Assembly (NCBI GenBank): GCA_902363535.1
Contig: CABJAE010000001.1
Location: forward strand, 1 to 48,748
From: Peptoniphilaceae bacterium
GTDB lineage: Bacteria > Bacillota > Clostridia > Tissierellales > Peptoniphilaceae
Reading direction: 5' to 3'
DNA: 48,748 nt
The notes below the pieces were generated by a model. The model was not told the origin of the DNA, searched no databases, and saw only the letters and a list, made by a program, of their open reading frames with translations. The position numbers and the translations under genes are program-made. Shown one piece after another: positions 1-8,809 of this stretch (its first letter is position 1; each line of letters opens with the position of its first letter).

Positions 1-7
1 GTAGCAT
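1..7 (-). CDS. 5' end of a gene leaving the window on the left
   Basis: Read on the minus strand, an ATG at 7-5 is preceded by a strong ribosome binding site, AAAGGAGG (complement of 13-20), with normal spacing. Only Met-Leu is inside the window, so the product cannot be named. It lies downstream of the yerC terminator and so is probably a separate transcription unit in the same direction. Confidence 0.4.
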
Positions 8-70
8 GGCGGCCTCCTTTTTTCTCTATTTTACTATAATTGAGTGGCTTAAAGCGGTTTTAAGACACAA

Positions 71-106
71 AAAGGGAGGGTGAATCGGTTGATTCACCCT
101 CCCTTT
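71..106 (-). terminator. Rho-independent terminator after yerC
   Basis: A perfect 16-bp inverted repeat (AAAGGGAGGGTGAATC and its complement) with a 4-base loop. On the minus strand it ends in TTTTTGTGTCTT, so it terminates the purE-fhs-yerC transcript. The exceptionally long stem makes this a strong call. Confidence 0.85.
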
Positions 107-118
107 GTCATCACTCTG

Positions 119-142
119 AATCGGACCCCGCAGGATCCGATT
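119..142. repeat. Second hairpin directly after the yerC stop
   Basis: The arms AATCGGACCC and GGATCCGATT form a 10-bp stem with a 4-base loop; on the minus strand the one imperfect pair is a G-U wobble. The T-rich flank (TTTTTTATTT) lies on the plus-strand side, so by itself it looks like a plus-strand terminator, although no plus-strand gene is seen to its left. It may instead stabilise the 3' end of the yerC mRNA. Confidence 0.5.
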
Positions 143-144
143 TT

Positions 145-471
145 TTATTTCTCTTCTTCTTCGTCTTTCTTCTCGTCTAAATAGCCCAGTCGCTTCAAGA
201 CCAAATTGTAGCCGTCGGCACCGTAGTTTAGGGCGCGATTGATGCGGCTGATCGTCGCCGTGGAGGCGCCGGTCTGCTTTTCAATTGCGTGGTAGGTTTG
301 GTCGGAAACCAACAGTTTCACTACTTCCAGGCGTTGGGAGATGGCTTTTAATTCTTTGATGGTGCAAATGTCTTCGAAAAAACGGTAGCACTCTTCTTTG
401 TTTTCCAAGGATAAAATAGCTTCAAACAACGCATCCATGCTATCATTTTGTATTTTTGAAGAATAACTCAT
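145..471 (-). CDS. yerC: YerC/YecD-family TrpR-like DNA-binding protein
   Basis: A small helix-turn-helix protein of about 108 residues of the TrpR superfamily (YerC/YecD branch). The N-terminal half matches the family pattern (FFEDICTIKELKAISQRLEV) and a recognition helix follows (TGASTATISRINRAL). The tail is very acidic (KKDEEEEK). The chosen start is ATG at 471, which has AAGGGG five bases upstream; a GTG at 477 is in frame but poorly spaced. The start overlaps the end of fhs, so it is the last gene of a purE-fhs-yerC operon. Family members are presumed transcription regulators; the target and any ligand are unknown. Co-transcription with purine and one-carbon genes suggests, but does not prove, a metabolic role. 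Confidence 0.88.
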   Translation of the reverse strand: MSYSSKIQNDSMDALFEAILSLENKEECYRFFEDICTIKELKAISQRLEVVKLLVSDQTYHAIEKQTGASTATISRINRALNYGADGYNLVLKRLGYLDEKKDEEEEK

Positions 472-480
472 AGTCACCCC

Positions 481-2154
481 TTATGAAAGGCCTGTAATGA
501 CGCCGTGGGCGTCGATGTCCATGCCGTTGGCGGCGGGAACTTTCGGCAGACCCGGCATGGTCATGACCGCGCCGGTAAGGGCCACGATAAAGCCCGCGCC
601 GTTGGACAGGCGAATGTCTCGAATGTGAATGGTAAAATCTTCCGGAGCGCCCAGCTTTGTGGGATCGTCGGTAAAGGACATTTGGGTCTTCGCCATGCAC
701 ACGGGCAGCTTATCCCGGCCGAGCTTTTTAATACGCTCGATCATGGCGAGGGCGTCGTCGGAATAGACGACATCTTTCGCGCCGTAAATCTTCTTCGAAA
801 TAATTTCGATTTTTTCCTCCACGGGCAGATTTGTGTCGTAGAGGGGCGCGTAGTTGTTGGGCGCTTCGCAAAGAGCCACGACTTTTTCGGCGAGCTCCAT
901 GCCGCCTTCCGATCCCTTGCTGAATACATCGGAAAGGGCCACGTCGACGCCCAGGCCAACCGCCAATTCGTCGATGGTTTTAAGCTCCGCTTCCGTATCC
1001 GTGGGGAATTTATTGATGGCGATGACCACGGGCACGCCATAGCTCTTCATGTTTTCAACGTGGCGCTTTAAGTTCACAAAGCCCGCTTTCAATGCGTCCA
1101 CGTCTTCTTCGCCCAAATCCTTCACGGCCACGCCGCCATTGTATTTCAGGGCGCGCACCGTGGCGACGACCACGATACAGTCCGGGGTAAAGCCCGCTTC
1201 AGGTGCCGCGATATCCAAAAACTTTTCCGCACCGAGATCGGCACCGAAGCCCGCTTCCGTAATGGTGTAATCGGCCAGATGCAGGGCCGTTTCCGTTGCG
1301 ATAATGGAGTTGCAGCCGTGGGCGATGTTGGCAAAGGGGCCGCCGTGAATAATCGCCGGCGTGTTTTCGATGGTTTGCACCAAATTCGGCAAAATCGCAT
1401 CTTTCATCAGCATGGTGACGGCACCGGCCACTTCAAGGTCCTTGACGTAAACGGGCTTGTCGTCGTAGGTATAACCGATGATGATCCGGCCGACCCGGGC
1501 TTTGAAATCTTCCAAATCTCGAGCCAGGCACAGGATCGCCATGATTTCCGAAGCCACGGTAATGTCGAAGCCGTCTTGACGAATGACGCCGTTTTTCTTC
1601 GGACCCATGGCAACGATCACTTCCCGAAGGGCGCGGTCGTTCATATCCAAGACGCGCTTAAATGAGATTTTTTTCGGGTCGATGCCCAGTTCGTTTCCTT
1701 GGTGAATGTGGTTATCAATGGCCGCGGCGATTAAGTTGTTGGCGCTGGTAATGGCGTGAAAGTCGCCGGTAAAGTGGAGGTTAATGTCATCCATGGGAAG
1801 GACCTGTGCATAGCCGCCCCCGGCCGCACCGCCCTTAATGCCGAAGACCGGCCCCAGGCTCGGTTCCCGCAAGGTGCTGATGGTGGATAAGCCCATTTTA
1901 TCCATGGCCATGGCGAGGCCGATGTTTGTGGTGGTCTTGCCTTCTCCCGCCGGCGTCGGGTTAATGGCTGTGACGAGAACGAGCTTGCCCCGCGCCTCGT
2001 CGTGATCTTCAAAGGCGCGCCCTTCGATCTTTGCCATATAGCGGCCATAAGGCTTTAATTTATCTTTCGGAATATTCAGGCGTTCGGCAATCACTTGGAT
2101 TTCATCCAAATGGGCCTCCCGTGCAATTTCTACATCGCTTTTCATTTTAGGCAC
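481..2154 (-). CDS. fhs: Formate--tetrahydrofolate ligase
   Basis: Cytosolic enzyme making 10-formyl-tetrahydrofolate from formate, tetrahydrofolate and ATP. It feeds formyl groups to purine synthesis and, in anaerobes, the methyl branch of one-carbon metabolism. The length (557 residues) is normal. The ATP-binding loop [10 protein letters not shown] is at about residues 66-75, followed by typical motifs such as [14 protein letters not shown]. The start is GTG at 2154, nine bases after GGAGG; an ATG at 2145 is in frame but too far from the site. The GTG lies inside the 3' end of purE (8-base overlap), indicating translational coupling. The identification is secure. Confidence 0.97.
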   Translation of the reverse strand: MPKMKSDVEIAREAHLDEIQVIAERLNIPKDKLKPYGRYMAKIEGRAFEDHDEARGKLVLVTAINPTPAGEGKTTTNIGLAMAMDKMGLSTISTLREPSLGPVFGIKGGAAGGGYAQVLPMDDINLHFTGDFHAITSANNLIAAAIDNHIHQGNELGIDPKKISFKRVLDMNDRALREVIVAMGPKKNGVIRQDGFDITVASEIMAILCLARDLEDFKARVGRIIIGYTYDDKPVYVKDLEVAGAVTMLMKDAILPNLVQTIENTPAIIHGGPFANIAHGCNSIIATETALHLADYTITEAGFGADLGAEKFLDIAAPEAGFTPDCIVVVATVRALKYNGGVAVKDLGEEDVDALKAGFVNLKRHVENMKSYGVPVVIAINKFPTDTEAELKTIDELAVGLGVDVALSDVFSKGSEGGMELAEKVVALCEAPNNYAPLYDTNLPVEEKIEIISKKIYGAKDVVYSDDALAMIERIKKLGRDKLPVCMAKTQMSFTDDPTKLGAPEDFTIHIRDIRLSNGAGFIVALTGAVMTMPGLPKVPAANGMDIDAHGVITGLS

Positions 2155-2638
2155 GAAGATCAGCCTCCAATTTTTTGTTCATTTCCGCCACTTCATCTTG
2201 TAATTGCTTTTTGTAGGCCAGGAGCCGTTCCTTAATGGCCGGATCGCCGACGGAAAGAATTTGTGCCGCCAAAATACCGGCGTTCTTTCCCCCGTTAATG
2301 GCGACGGTGGCCACGGGTACGCCGGAAGGCATTTGTACCGTGGAAAGAAGGGAGTCCATGCCCCCTCCGACGGAAGTTTTACCCGGCACGCCGATGACGG
2401 GCCGCGTCGTGTGGGCGGCGATGACCCCGCCTAAGTGGGCGGCTTTTCCCGCAATGGAAATAAACACTTCCGTGCCTTCTTCTTCTCGTTTTTTCACGTG
2501 GTCCACCACCTCGTTGGGCGTTCTATGCGCGCTGTAAACGACCACATCATAGGGAATTTCGAGCATTTTTAAGGCGCCGATCACGTCAAAGGCGATGTCT
2601 TTGTCGCTGTAGCTGCCCATAATTATAGAAACTTTCAT
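2147..2638 (-). CDS. purE: N5-carboxyaminoimidazole ribonucleotide mutase (PurE)
   Basis: De novo purine synthesis enzyme of the PurE family that produces 4-carboxyaminoimidazole ribonucleotide. Visible motifs are the phosphate loop MGSYSD (residues 7-12), SAHRTP (about 36-41) and AGKAAHLGG, followed by [14 protein letters not shown]. At 163 residues it has the usual single-domain length. AAGGAGG precedes the ATG. No other pur gene is adjacent; instead it is followed by fhs, whose product supplies the formyl donor for purine synthesis. It starts 34 bases after the histidine kinase stop on the same strand, leaving little room for its own promoter, so read-through from the two-component genes is possible. 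Confidence 0.95.
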   Translation of the reverse strand: MKVSIIMGSYSDKDIAFDVIGALKMLEIPYDVVVYSAHRTPNEVVDHVKKREEEGTEVFISIAGKAAHLGGVIAAHTTRPVIGVPGKTSVGGGMDSLLSTVQMPSGVPVATVAINGGKNAGILAAQILSVGDPAIKERLLAYKKQLQDEVAEMNKKLEADLRA

Positions 2639-2672
2639 TTATCCGTACCTCCTTAAATCCTTTACCATGTTA

Positions 2673-4016
2673 TCAAGAGTGAGTAAAGCTGTCAATATAC
2701 GCGGCCCCCTCATTCGCCGGCCCCTTCGGGAAAGAAAAGTCCACCCGGAAACCGCCGTCTTTATTTGCCGCCGTCATCACGCCTTTGTGCAAGCTGCAAA
2801 TTTGCTTCGAAATCAAAAGCCCCATGCCGTGAACGGAAACGGAAGTCGAATCCGAAGCTTCCAAGCGATCCAACACCTCTTTTTTCACGCCGCCTCCATT
2901 GTCCCACACAGTGATGTGAATGCCCTCTTCCGCTTCCTTGAGCGTCACGTGAATGTCTCCCGGCTGATACATGATGCTGTTTCTGATCACATTGTCGATC
3001 ATGCGGGCGAAGAGGTGGCTGTCCATATGGATCTTCGTGTCTTCACTTAACTGATTGTCGAATAAAATGCTTCGATCCTCGTGTTCGTTCAGATGAGCGA
3101 CGATGATTTTCCTGAGAATAGGCGCAGGATTTTGAAAAGTGAATCGGTCGTCTCTTAAGCTTTGAAGGCGCGTGGTGTCGTTCAGGTCCTGAATGGTTTT
3201 GCTGATGCGCATGATCTCTTCTTCCATGGTCGCCACCGCATCCTTATTGGACTCGTCCTTTAAATCATTCAGCCCCCAGCTAAGTTTAGAAAGAGGCGTG
3301 CGCACGTCATGGCTGATGCCTCGAATCCATTGGCTCTGGCTTTTGCTCAGCTGCACATAGCGGGCATTGGCGTCGTTGACCGCGTGGGACACTTCCTTTA
3401 ATTGCCCGGTCTCCTCCAAAGGTACATAGTCGTCGGCATAGATATTATCCAAGGCATCTTGCAGCGGATTCAGGTTTTTATAAAGATTGGCCCGCTCTTT
3501 GCGGTACATAAAAAAGACGAAAACGAGATAACCAAAAAGAAACAGAAGAGCCAAGTCCACGTTTAAGAGCAATTGTTCCACACTGTAATAATTAAAGGGC
3601 AACTTGTCCAGGGAACCCTTGGGATAGCCGAAGACCAACAGCTCGTCCCCCACCACATAGGTGAGCACCGGATAATCCTTTAAATAAAATCGCGTGAAGC
3701 GGGCCACATCCGTCATCTTGTAGTATTCGGGCACTTCAGGCGGCTTTCTCCAAGACTCCGCCACTTTTCCCTCTTCGTCGATGCGTATGGCCCACAAGCC
3801 GTTTTCTTCTAGAAAGCGGCGATTCTTTTCGCCAAAAAAAAGGTCGTCACTTTTATTTTCCATAATGTAGTCGTAGGCAACGCTTGGGGTGGTGTACTGC
3901 TTTCTCATATTGTAGTTGATGTAGAGAATAATTAGGATGAGAAAGACGAGGACGAAGAACAGTGCCACGGTAAACAAAAAGAAGCGGCGTAATTTTTTTA
4001 AAATAAACTGAAACAT
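2673..4016 (-). CDS. Sensor histidine kinase next to a LanFEG transporter
   Basis: Membrane histidine kinase of 447 residues. Transmembrane segments at about 12-34 and 147-172 flank an extracellular domain of roughly 110 residues. The dimerisation box GISHDVRTPL carries the phosphoacceptor His236. The N box is DNVIRN (about 341-346), the G1 box WDNGGG (about 371-376) and the G2 box HGMGLL (about 396). It follows the response regulator by 10 bases, so the two form one operon. Divergent orientation to an antimicrobial-peptide immunity transporter suggests that it senses peptide antibiotics or envelope stress. The ligand is not deducible from sequence. Confidence 0.92.
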   Translation of the reverse strand: MFQFILKKLRRFFLFTVALFFVLVFLILIILYINYNMRKQYTTPSVAYDYIMENKSDDLFFGEKNRRFLEENGLWAIRIDEEGKVAESWRKPPEVPEYYKMTDVARFTRFYLKDYPVLTYVVGDELLVFGYPKGSLDKLPFNYYSVEQLLLNVDLALLFLFGYLVFVFFMYRKERANLYKNLNPLQDALDNIYADDYVPLEETGQLKEVSHAVNDANARYVQLSKSQSQWIRGISHDVRTPLSKLSWGLNDLKDESNKDAVATMEEEIMRISKTIQDLNDTTRLQSLRDDRFTFQNPAPILRKIIVAHLNEHEDRSILFDNQLSEDTKIHMDSHLFARMIDNVIRNSIMYQPGDIHVTLKEAEEGIHITVWDNGGGVKKEVLDRLEASDSTSVSVHGMGLLISKQICSLHKGVMTAANKDGGFRVDFSFPKGPANEGAAYIDSFTHS

Positions 4017-4026
4017 AATGAAGCCT

Positions 4027-4719
4027 CTACTGCTTTCCGATGAGCTTATAGCCCAAGCCCTTTACCGTCACCAGGCGGGTGGGATTGGAGGGATCGTCTT
4101 CCAATTTTTCCCGCAGGCGGTAGATATGGGTGATGAGTGTGTTTTCGTAGCCGAAGGTTTCTTCCCATACGGCGTCGATGATTTGGTCGATGGAGACGAT
4201 GCGGTTTAAATGATTGGCGAGAAGGGCCAGGATTTTGTACTGCTTCGCCGTGAGTTTCTCTTCCCCGCCTTCTTTGATAATCGTGCCCTTCGCCGGATCG
4301 AAGAGGGCGCCGTTTAAATCCACGGGACCTTCCCTCTCTTCCCGGAAGCTTCTGCGCAACACGGCCTCCACCCGCCACAAGAGGTCTTCTGCGAGAAAGG
4401 GCTTCACGATGTAATCGTCCGCTTCCGCTTCGAAGCCCTCCCGCCTGTCGTCGATGCCGTCTAGAGCCGATAAGATGATCACCGGAATATGTGATTGCTT
4501 ACGTACGGCCCTCAACAAATCCATGCCGCTTCCGTCGGGCAGCATGAGATCCAAAATCATGAGATCCACTTGGTGATTGGCCAGTTGAAAGCGTGCCTGA
4601 GCCAGATTCGACGCCGTCTTCACGGAGGTATAGCCCGCCTTACGCAGGTAGGCTTCCAAATGGTCCAACAGGGATTTTTCATCGTCTACGATTAAAATAA
4701 TCGGTTCTTTTTTATTCAT
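4027..4719 (-). CDS. OmpR/PhoB-family response regulator
   Basis: Two-domain regulator of 230 residues. The receiver domain (about 5-120) has the acidic pair Asp12-Asp13, phosphoacceptor Asp57 in LDLMLPDGSG, Ser84 and Lys106 in IVKPF. A winged-helix DNA-binding domain occupies about 130-228 and ends in TVKGLGYKL. It is paired with the downstream histidine kinase and divergent from the LanFEG-like genes. Two direct repeats of GTGATCT spaced 11 bases apart in the 130-base intergenic region are a plausible binding site. An extended -10 element (TGGTAAAAT, complement of 4743-4751) probably serves this gene. Confidence 0.95.
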   Translation of the reverse strand: MNKKEPIILIVDDEKSLLDHLEAYLRKAGYTSVKTASNLAQARFQLANHQVDLMILDLMLPDGSGMDLLRAVRKQSHIPVIILSALDGIDDRREGFEAEADDYIVKPFLAEDLLWRVEAVLRRSFREEREGPVDLNGALFDPAKGTIIKEGGEEKLTAKQYKILALLANHLNRIVSIDQIIDAVWEETFGYENTLITHIYRLREKLEDDPSNPTRLVTVKGLGYKLIGKQ

Positions 4720-4742
4720 CTGCCACTGCCCCTTTCGCCATC

Positions 4743-4751
4743 ATTTTACCA
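4743..4751 (-). promoter_or_regulatory. Extended -10 promoter of the two-component operon
   Basis: On the minus strand TGG-TAAAAT lies about 24 bases upstream of the response regulator start. No good -35 is found at the right distance (GAGGAA), but the TGN extension compensates, as in several other promoters of this window. Confidence 0.45.
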
Positions 4752-4775
4752 TAGCGGGCGGCACCTTCCTCGTTT

Positions 4776-4829
4776 GTGATCTAAAAGTGATCTGCTGTCC
4801 ATGGTTTCGTGAGCTTCGCTTTTTACAAT
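4776..4829 (+). promoter_or_regulatory. Candidate regulator-controlled promoter of the LanFEG-like operon
   Basis: Two identical 7-base direct repeats, GTGATCT at 4776-4782 and 4787-4793, have an 11-base period, the helical-turn spacing typical of OmpR-family binding sites. A -10 hexamer TACAAT is at 4824-4829. The -35 position (about 4801-4806) is poor, as expected for an activator-dependent promoter. AAAAGGAGG precedes the first gene at 4850. Binding by the adjacent regulator is inferred. Confidence 0.55.
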
Positions 4830-4849
4830 GATAGCAAAAGGAGGCTTCT

Positions 4850-5761
4850 ATGAATAAACTCTTAACCATCGAAAATCTAAGCAAAACTTATAACGGCAAA
4901 AAGGTATTGGACGTGGATCATTTCGATTTGCCTGCCGGCGCCATTTACGGCTTGATCGGCCCCAACGGCGCCGGAAAATCCACATTGATGAAAGCCATTT
5001 TAGGCCTTATCGAACCGGAGGTTGGCGACATGGTCCTTTTCGGCGAGAAGGTGACGCCGAAAAACCAAAAGATCCTCAATCGCAAGCTGGGCGCATTGAT
5101 CGAGCGCCCCGCCTATTACGATCATCTCACGGGACATGAGAATCTTTCCATTCTCTGCACTTTAAAGGGCATAGATAAAAAGCATATTCTCCCGGCCTTG
5201 GAAGCCGTGGGCCTCCGGGCAAAGGCAAACGAAAAGGTGCGAACTTATTCCCTTGGCATGAAGCAGCGGCTGGGCATTGCCATGGCCATTATCGGCGAAC
5301 CGAAGCTTTTAATTCTGGATGAGCCTATAAACGGTCTGGATCCCGTAGGCACTCTGGATATGCGCCGGCTCTTTCTTCAATTGGCGGAGGAAAAGAATAC
5401 AACGATTCTGATCTCCTCCCACATTCTAGACGAAGTGGAAAAAATCGCCACCCACATCGCCATGCTTCAAAAAGGCCACTTGATCTACGACGGCACCTTG
5501 GAAAATTATCGTCGCCTTCACCCGCCGATTCTCTCCATCCGTACGTCGGACAATGAAAAGGCGGCGGAGGTCCTTTCTTCTCTGAGATGCAAAATTCGCG
5601 GTGACCGACTGATCTTAAACCACCCCTCCGATCGCGATGTGGCAAAGGCCGTGCGCGCCCTAAGTCCTCATGTAGATATTTACCGCATTGAAGAAGAACG
5701 GGAAAGTTTGGAATCCTTATTTATTCAGGACACGCAGAAGGGAGGCAGATCCATTGACTAG
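4850..5761 (+). CDS. LanF/BcrA-type ABC transporter ATPase
   Basis: Cytoplasmic ATPase subunit of 303 residues for a peptide-antibiotic immunity exporter. Walker A is GPNGAGKST (37-45), the signature is YSLGMKQRLG, Walker B is LLILDEPINGLDP and the switch histidine is in ISSHIL. At the Q-loop position Glu85 stands in IERPAYY. This E-loop is the hallmark of LanF immunity ATPases, so lantibiotic-type protection is more likely than a generic drug exporter. The C-terminal 85 residues form the usual accessory domain. Two permease genes follow immediately, matching the LanF-LanE-LanG order. No lantibiotic precursor or modification gene is present, so this is presumably resistance rather than self-immunity. 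Confidence 0.93.
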   Translation: MNKLLTIENLSKTYNGKKVLDVDHFDLPAGAIYGLIGPNGAGKSTLMKAILGLIEPEVGDMVLFGEKVTPKNQKILNRKLGALIERPAYYDHLTGHENLSILCTLKGIDKKHILPALEAVGLRAKANEKVRTYSLGMKQRLGIAMAIIGEPKLLILDEPINGLDPVGTLDMRRLFLQLAEEKNTTILISSHILDEVEKIATHIAMLQKGHLIYDGTLENYRRLHPPILSIRTSDNEKAAEVLSSLRCKIRGDRLILNHPSDRDVAKAVRALSPHVDIYRIEEERESLESLFIQDTQKGGRSID

Positions 5762-6509
5762 TATGGAATCGAGAGAATATAAAGGCTTGGGCCTCTACGC
5801 GCTTCTTTTTCTCATGCTTTGTGTTCACGTCCCTGTCTTGGGTGTCATTAGCTTTACAAATTCTTTTACAGAGGAAATCTATCCCCTTTTCTCCCTTTTA
5901 GACGCCTACTTTTTGTTTCAGTTGATCTTCAACCCGGTGCTTCTTTCTTCGTTAGTGAAAAAAGTGGTAGAAATCGAAGAGAAAAACAATATGTTTCAGC
6001 TCCAAAAAATGCTGGGCGTGGAGCCGTCGACCCTTCTCATGAGAAAATGGTCGTGGCTCAGTTTGCGCCTCTTCATTCTGCAGTTGATCGAGTGGGCATT
6101 GATCCTTCACATGGCCGCCCGTTCAAGTTATTTCAATTTTTCGCAAGTGGCAAGCGCCCACGTGGCCGTAGTGTTTTTCAGCCAATGGCTCATCGCCTCA
6201 GCCTTTGTCGCTCTCTTTCTTGTTTTGGATACGCGGTCCAAGAGCCCTTATTTCACCCTCTTCTTTTCCATGGGCGGGGCTCTGTCGGGCATTCTCTCCA
6301 TGTTGACTTCCCGCGTCCTCACGCTCATCAATCCCTTTGCGTGGAGCAGCTCCCTTCTGAGCATTTCCTATGTCAAGGGAAGCGAAGGATTTGACCGCGT
6401 ACTAAATCCCACGCCTTGGCTATCCTTGGTCGTTTCCCTCGCGGGTTTATTGATCTGCCTGTTCATCATAAAAAAACACACGCGCATTCGTAGCGACAAA
6501 ACCATTTAG
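5754..6509 (+). CDS. LanE-type ABC transporter permease
   Basis: Membrane subunit of about 251 residues with roughly six hydrophobic segments (starting LLFLMLCVHVPVLGVISF). It contains the cytoplasmic-loop pattern EIEEKNNMFQ, seen in immunity-type permeases that contact the ATPase. The start is set at TTG 5754, which has GGAGG eight bases upstream and overlaps the ATPase stop; the alternative ATG at 5763 is 17 bases from that site. Either gives nearly the same protein. With the next gene it should form the transmembrane part of a complex that removes antimicrobial peptides from the membrane. Confidence 0.85.
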   Translation: MTSMESREYKGLGLYALLFLMLCVHVPVLGVISFTNSFTEEIYPLFSLLDAYFLFQLIFNPVLLSSLVKKVVEIEEKNNMFQLQKMLGVEPSTLLMRKWSWLSLRLFILQLIEWALILHMAARSSYFNFSQVASAHVAVVFFSQWLIASAFVALFLVLDTRSKSPYFTLFFSMGGALSGILSMLTSRVLTLINPFAWSSSLLSISYVKGSEGFDRVLNPTPWLSLVVSLAGLLICLFIIKKHTRIRSDKTI

Positions 6510-6517
6510 GAGGCACT

Positions 6518-7240
6518 ATGTTTTCTGTTTTTTCAATTGAGGTCAAGAAAATAAAATGGCTTCCACTTCTCTTGGCCATTCTCGTCGTGCCGTTATTGGC
6601 GACAAGTTTCGGTACCTTTAATTACATGGGCAATCGTGGCATGCTCACCCATGAATGGGAGAGCTTGTTTACCCAGATTTCTCTCTTCTACTTCTCTTTT
6701 TTCTATGTGCCCCTCATCGCCATCATCGTCGCCCTATTGTGGCAAGTGGAGCACAAGGCGGGATTAAACTTTATCCGACTCAGCAGTGCAAAACACAGCC
6801 AATTTATTTTTGCGAAAAGCCTTTTGGCCTTATTCCTTATCGTCATCGCCCAAATTTTCTTTTTTGCTTGCTTCTTCATGGCCGGCCGCTACATCTGCGG
6901 CTTCGGTGAGATTGATTTTTCCCTTTATTTCTACTACTTCTTTGCGAGCATCCTTTTGGCCATACCCGCCGTCTTTGTTTTTTCCGCTTTAAGCATTCGT
7001 ATGAAATCCTTGGGCGGCGTCACCCTTCTCTCCGTGGCCGTGACCATGGCGGGATTTATGGCTTGCGCCCAGCAGATCGTTCCCATGATCGAAAATGTCT
7101 TTGCTCTAAACACCCTGGCCTATGAAATGAATCACTTCGCCCGGTTTACCATACAGGATTCCCTCGTCGTCATCGGTTTCGCATCCGTCGAGAGCATTCT
7201 CGCCTACGCCTTCGCCCAACGACGCTTAAAATACGAATAA
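6518..7240 (+). CDS. LanG-type ABC transporter permease
   Basis: Second permease subunit, 240 residues, with about six transmembrane helices (first at about 12-35). AGGAGG lies a few bases before the ATG and only eight bases separate it from the preceding permease. Together the three genes encode an ATPase and two dissimilar permeases, the usual architecture of LanFEG immunity transporters. The operon ends at a strong hairpin shared with guaB. Substrate specificity cannot be read from sequence. Confidence 0.87.
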   Translation: MFSVFSIEVKKIKWLPLLLAILVVPLLATSFGTFNYMGNRGMLTHEWESLFTQISLFYFSFFYVPLIAIIVALLWQVEHKAGLNFIRLSSAKHSQFIFAKSLLALFLIVIAQIFFFACFFMAGRYICGFGEIDFSLYFYYFFASILLAIPAVFVFSALSIRMKSLGGVTLLSVAVTMAGFMACAQQIVPMIENVFALNTLAYEMNHFARFTIQDSLVVIGFASVESILAYAFAQRRLKYE

Positions 7241-7248
7241 ACAAAAAA

Positions 7249-7285
7249 GCCGCCCCTGTGTTTCCACGGGAGCGGCAATTTTTTT
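7249..7285. terminator. Bidirectional terminator between LanG-type permease and guaB
   Basis: GCCGCCCCTGTG and CACGGGAGCGGC form a 12-bp stem with one mismatch around a TTTC loop (7249-7276). It is followed by seven T on the plus strand and preceded by six A, so it can stop both converging transcripts. Confidence 0.88.
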
Positions 7286-7287
7286 GT

Positions 7288-8745
7288 CTATTTCTTTGTA
7301 CCGATGTAGTTCGGGCTTTCTCTCGTAATCGTAATGTTGTGGGGATGGTTTTCTTGAAGGGTGGCGGGAGTGATCTTCATGTACTCCGTATTGGTCTTGA
7401 GTTCATAAATATTTTTTGCCCCGACGTAGCCCATACCGGATTTTAAACCGCCGACGAGTTGGTAGATGACGTCGCCGACTTTTCCCTTAAAGGGCACGCG
7501 ACCTTCCACGCCTTCGGGAACGTATTTCTTCGTTTCCGATTGGAAATAGCGATCGCTGGATCCGCTGCTCATAGCGCCTAAGGAGCCCATGCCGCGGTAG
7601 GTTTTGAAACGACGGCCTTCCACATAGATTTCTTCTCCGGGACTTTCGTCGGTACCGGCAAACATGGAGCCCATCATAACCACGTCGGCTCCCGCCGCAA
7701 TGGCCTTGGTCACGTCGCCGGAATACTTGATCCCGCCGTCGCCGATAATGGGGATGCCCTTTTCTCTGCCTGCTTTCGAACAGTTTAAGATCGCCGTCAC
7801 TTGAGGCACGCCGATCCCGGTAACTACGCGGGTGGTACAAATGGAACCGGGGCCGATACCGACTTTGACGCAGTCGGCGCCGGCTTCGATTAAGTCGATG
7901 GTTCCTTGATAGGTGGCCACATTCCCGGCAACCAATTGAATGTCGGGGAAGGCCTTTTTAATTTCTCGAATCGTGGTCAATACGCCTTTCGATTGGCCGT
8001 GGGCCGTATCGATGACAAAGAGGTCCGTGCCCGCAGCGCGAAGGGCTTCCACCCGTTCGTATACGTCGTGGGTGACGCCGATGGCGGCTCCGGCAAGGAG
8101 GCGACCGCCTGCATCTCTGGCGGAATTCGGGTATTGAATGGATTTTTCGATATCCTTAATGGTGATCAAACCCATGAGATGGTGGCTGTCGTCGATAAGA
8201 GGCAGTTTTTCGATCTTGTATTGCTTCATCACCTTCAGGGCATCGTCCATGGAAATGCCTTGTTTGCCCGTGACCAAATTGTCGCTGGTCATGACGCTGG
8301 CGATTTTTTTGTTTAAATCGTCTTCGAAGCGAATGTCGCGATTGGTAATGATGCCTTCCAGAATATTATTTTCGTCTACGATGGGCACGCCGCTGATGCG
8401 GTAGTGGCTCATAAGTTCCATGGCATCTTTGATTTCATGCTCTTTGGATAAAGAGAAGGGATCGGTGATGACGCCGTGTTCCGACCGTTTGACGCGGTCC
8501 ACTTCCTTTACCTGTTCTTCCAAGGGCATGCTCTTGTGAATAATGCCGATGCCCCCTTCGCGGGCCATGGCGATGGCCATTTGCGATTCCGTAACCGTAT
8601 CCATGCCGGCACTCATCAGGGGAATGTTCAGTTCGATGGCGTCTGTGATCTTCGTCTTTAAATTCACTTCGTTGGGCAACACTTCAGAATACCCGGGCAT
8701 GAGCAAAATGTCGTCGAAAGTTAAACCGTCTCCTAAAAATTTCAT
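7288..8745 (-). CDS. guaB: IMP dehydrogenase
   Basis: Oxidises IMP to XMP with NAD+, the committed step of guanine nucleotide synthesis. It is a full-length 485-residue protein with an N-terminal barrel portion, two CBS domains at about 93-205 and the catalytic loop [13 protein letters not shown] with nucleophile Cys303. The start is ATG 8745, five bases after GAGGAGG; a TTG at 8748 is in frame but too close to the ribosome binding site. It appears to be monocistronic, with its own promoter after cdaR and a terminator shared with the converging transporter operon. Confidence 0.97.
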   Translation of the reverse strand: MKFLGDGLTFDDILLMPGYSEVLPNEVNLKTKITDAIELNIPLMSAGMDTVTESQMAIAMAREGGIGIIHKSMPLEEQVKEVDRVKRSEHGVITDPFSLSKEHEIKDAMELMSHYRISGVPIVDENNILEGIITNRDIRFEDDLNKKIASVMTSDNLVTGKQGISMDDALKVMKQYKIEKLPLIDDSHHLMGLITIKDIEKSIQYPNSARDAGGRLLAGAAIGVTHDVYERVEALRAAGTDLFVIDTAHGQSKGVLTTIREIKKAFPDIQLVAGNVATYQGTIDLIEAGADCVKVGIGPGSICTTRVVTGIGVPQVTAILNCSKAGREKGIPIIGDGGIKYSGDVTKAIAAGADVVMMGSMFAGTDESPGEEIYVEGRRFKTYRGMGSLGAMSSGSSDRYFQSETKKYVPEGVEGRVPFKGKVGDVIYQLVGGLKSGMGYVGAKNIYELKTNTEYMKITPATLQENHPHNITITRESPNYIGTKK

Positions 8746-8784
8746 CAAAGCCTCCTCTTTTTTCTCATTCTACGATAGACATTT

Positions 8785-8809
8785 ATTTTAGCAAAAGACC
8801 GGTCGTCAA
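8785..8809 (-). promoter_or_regulatory. Promoter of guaB
   Basis: An extended -10, TGC-TAAAAT (complement of 8785-8793), lies about 40 bases before the start. A TTGACG (complement of 8804-8809) is upstream but only 13 bases away, too close to serve this -10. The extended element is therefore the stronger signal. The TTGACG abuts the cdaR stop codon. Confidence 0.45.

Noticed and set aside
505..1071. Plus-strand open frame of 188 codons opposite fhs
   Set aside because: Lies entirely antisense to a conserved enzyme gene; its composition mirrors the codon pattern of fhs and it has no ribosome binding site.
4720..4849. Search for a small lantibiotic precursor gene between the regulator and the transporter
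   Set aside because: The interval holds promoters and repeats only; no short frame with a ribosome binding site and a Cys/Ser/Thr-rich core was found.
8797..8804. Palindrome GACCGGTC near the guaB promoter as an operator
   Set aside because: Eight bases is too short to distinguish from chance and no second copy was seen nearby.
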